This document shows positions 7,740 through 9,213 of a DNA stretch of 9,213 nt, one piece after another (within the stretch, counting starts at the first letter, position 1; the number at the start of each line of letters is the position of its first letter). The stretch is from assembly GCA_028696755.1 (NCBI GenBank), contig JAQVGK010000108.1, positions 1 to 9,213 of the forward strand, given 5' to 3'. Both the position numbers and the translations under genes were made by a program. Below the pieces are notes generated by a model. The model ran no database searches. It was not told the DNA's origin and saw only the letters and a program-made list of their open reading frames with translations. The stretch comes from Bacteroidales bacterium (GTDB lineage Bacteria; Bacteroidota; Bacteroidia; Bacteroidales; ML635J-15).

Positions 7740-9011
7740 TTAATAATAAACTACCCCTACCATTTGCCAACCAACCCACTGATCCCTCTGCATTATACGG
7801 CCTTGATAATCAACGCCCCAACGGTTGAATTGATACGGATTATAATAGCTGATTAAATCATACTGAAATAATTGGGGTTGCAGGGGGGCTATCCTGTAGC
7901 CAGCCACTTGTAAACCTGTATATGGGTTATATTCAGTTACATAATTATCCGGCATCACAAAGAATACCCTGTTTCTATTGGCAAAAAATACTACCTTAGC
8001 TACCAGGAATTGTGGTTGTTGCACTTGATGTTGATAGGTAAAATTGCTAGGTTGTTGGTTATAAATGTTATCCTTATTGGCAAAGTTTTCTTTCCAACGA
8101 AAATCACGTTGTTTTCCTGTTATATTTACAATATACTGAGGAATTTGTCTTTTTGGGTTTTTAGCTCTTAAGCCTGCCAGTGTTTGGGTTCTGGATTTAG
8201 TTTTTTCGAGTATTGTTTTCCAGTCGGCATAATCAGAAAAGGATGTGATTTCTTTGTGCACATCAATAAAAGAACTGCTAAAATATCCCCCCTGGCTAGA
8301 AACATAAGATTTTTGTCCTGGTTCGGAGCTGGACGACAATACTTTACCTTTAGAATCCAGGTATAATTCCTTTAAGCGTTCAACATCTCTTTCTGAAAAA
8401 CTCAGGGAAGCGAGGCCTAGTATTTCGTCTTCATAATATTCAAGTTCACCTGTTAAGGCGTTGCAAGCTTCAGCAATACCTATAAGTAATCGAGGATTTT
8501 TAGCCTCCAAACGGTTCATAATCTCTGAAAATGAAACTAATTCCTTAGCACGATTTTGGTGATTTTTAGCGAAAGTTAATTGCGGCCATTGTGGATCAAT
8601 GGCAGGCTTGTTTATGCCATGGCCGATGTAGAAGAAGAACACAATGTCATTTGAAGAAGGATTGAGGTTATCTATTATATTCCATAAAGTAGAAACATTA
8701 ACATCATCTCCGCTGGCAATTGCTTCGCGAGTATTCAAGTTTAATGCATTGGCTACTTCATGTAATTCTGTTTGTACCTTATCACGCGTTTCAGCCATGC
8801 CTTCGCGCAGTATTGGGCTAATATCATTAGTGCTGGCAAAAACCAATAAATGCATGGTTTGAGCATTCAAACCATTTGAAAAATAACTAAATGTAAATAC
8901 TAAAGGAAATACAATCTGTATTGTTAATTTTTTGATTACAATTATTAAAGAGAAGTTGTTCCTTTCCAGAATTTTAAACAGGAACTTATGATATGATGGT
9001 TGAATGCTCAT
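7740..9011 (-). CDS. Secreted caspase-fold (peptidase C14-like) protein
   Basis: The protein has 423 residues. The N-terminus is an unusually long 30-residue basic and mixed segment before a hydrophobic core (about 31-45), with a likely signal cleavage after GLNA (residue 50). No alternative ATG gives a shorter signal. Residues 52-295 are a caspase-like domain: the MHLLVFAS first strand, FFFYIGHG with the catalytic His131, and LLIGIAEACNAL with the likely catalytic Cys183. In the family these form the His-Cys dyad that cleaves after basic or acidic residues, depending on the subfamily. Residues 296-423 are unassigned and extremely rich in Tyr, Phe, Trp, Gln and Asn, with a repeated NPY motif (362-364, 391-393), and end in GVVYY. 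No type IX sorting domain is evident. It lies first after the regulator remnant and 87 bases upstream of the barrel gene. A role in envelope processing or signalling is inferred. Confidence 0.82.
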   Translation of the reverse strand: MSIQPSYHKFLFKILERNNFSLIIVIKKLTIQIVFPLVFTFSYFSNGLNAQTMHLLVFASTNDISPILREGMAETRDKVQTELHEVANALNLNTREAIASGDDVNVSTLWNIIDNLNPSSNDIVFFFYIGHGINKPAIDPQWPQLTFAKNHQNRAKELVSFSEIMNRLEAKNPRLLIGIAEACNALTGELEYYEDEILGLASLSFSERDVERLKELYLDSKGKVLSSSSEPGQKSYVSSQGGYFSSSFIDVHKEITSFSDYADWKTILEKTKSRTQTLAGLRAKNPKRQIPQYIVNITGKQRDFRWKENFANKDNIYNQQPSNFTYQHQVQQPQFLVAKVVFFANRNRVFFVMPDNYVTEYNPYTGLQVAGYRIAPLQPQLFQYDLISYYNPYQFNRWGVDYQGRIMQRDQWVGWQMVGVVYY

Positions 9012-9090
9012 ATGAACAATGTCATTTGATGTGAATTGTTTTATGAGGCTAATTTAGGCTTTGAATAATGAAAAGCTATATTTTGGGATG

Positions 9091-9109
9091 GGACAAATCG
9101 TGGACAAAT
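9091..9109. promoter_or_regulatory. Direct repeat GGACAAAT x2, 11-base spacing
   Basis: The octamer GGACAAAT occurs at 9091-9098 and again at 9102-9109, so the two start points are 11 bases apart, about one DNA turn. This places both on the same face of the helix, a common layout for a dimeric regulator. They lie in the 105-base gap between the regulator's stop and the caspase gene, about 80-100 bases upstream of that start codon. Binding by the adjacent helix-turn-helix protein is a hypothesis only. A convincing TTTG / TAnnTTTG promoter was not found here. Confidence 0.35.
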
Positions 9110-9116
9110 AAGTTAT

Positions 9117-9213
9117 TTATATAGAATTTAAATAGGTTTCAAGGTCTTCTCCGTTGAGGTTCAGTTTTTTGCGCAATCTGTATTTTTGTTTGCGGACGCT
9201 GTCTTCAGTGATA
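9117..9213 (-). CDS. C-terminal end of a LuxR-like helix-turn-helix regulator (partial)
   Basis: The gene enters from the right edge of the window, and only its last 31 codons and the TAA stop (9117-9119) are seen. The peptide ITEDSVRKQKYRLRKKLNL followed by NGEDLETYLNSI matches the recognition helix and closing helix of a LuxR/GerE-type DNA-binding domain. In Bacteroidota such a domain often ends regulators carrying TPR repeats or Y_Y_Y sensor modules. Which of these precedes it cannot be told from this window. It is on the same strand as and directly upstream of the envelope gene block, so it may control that block. The end is clear and the upstream part is missing. Confidence 0.75.
   Translation of the reverse strand, partial: ITEDSVRKQKYRLRKKLNLNGEDLETYLNSI

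Noticed and set aside
7740..7850. Type IX secretion sorting domain at the caspase C-terminus
   Set aside because: The final residues lack the usual conserved pattern and instead form the aromatic tail described.

Overview
The window looks like chromosomal DNA from a member of the Bacteroidota. It is AT-rich. Its proteins carry families and signals common in that phylum: PKD repeats, a C-terminal FISUMP (Fibrobacter succinogenes major paralogous) domain, signal peptides ending in SQ, and a LuxR-like helix-turn-helix of the kind found at the end of Bacteroidota regulators. I could not place it at genus level from sequence alone.

Region 1-920 is gene-poor. It holds one doubtful short reading frame (18-263), a strong nested palindrome (278-328), a second bulged hairpin followed by six T (326-362), a C-terminal remnant that resembles an IS110-family transposase (352-486), and a GC-rich island of REP-like motifs (about 558-700). 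It reads as a graveyard of mobile and repetitive DNA beside the gene block.

Region 921-9213 is a single block of minus-strand genes. In transcription order these are: the 3' end of a helix-turn-helix regulator (9213-9117); a secreted caspase-fold (C14-like) protein with an aromatic C-terminal region (9011-7740); a small outer-membrane beta-barrel ending in Phe (7652-6843); a 1319-residue lipoprotein with two fibronectin-III-like domains, six PKD domains and a FISUMP domain (6831-2872); a small secreted protein of unknown family (2685-2125); and a secreted CsgG-like protein (2054-921). Only 11 bases separate the barrel from the lipoprotein gene. The other gaps are about 70-190 bases, so one or several transcripts are possible.

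All five complete minus-strand products carry export signals, so the block appears to serve the cell envelope or surface. A reasonable inference is that the barrel and the giant lipoprotein form an outer-membrane pair, with the caspase-like protein as a processing or signalling enzyme and the CsgG-like and small proteins as periplasmic or surface partners. That functional link is not proven by the sequence. The most notable points are the caspase with an unassigned C-terminal region, the mosaic homogenisation of the 255-base PKD repeats, the nested palindrome, and a helically phased direct repeat upstream of the caspase gene.
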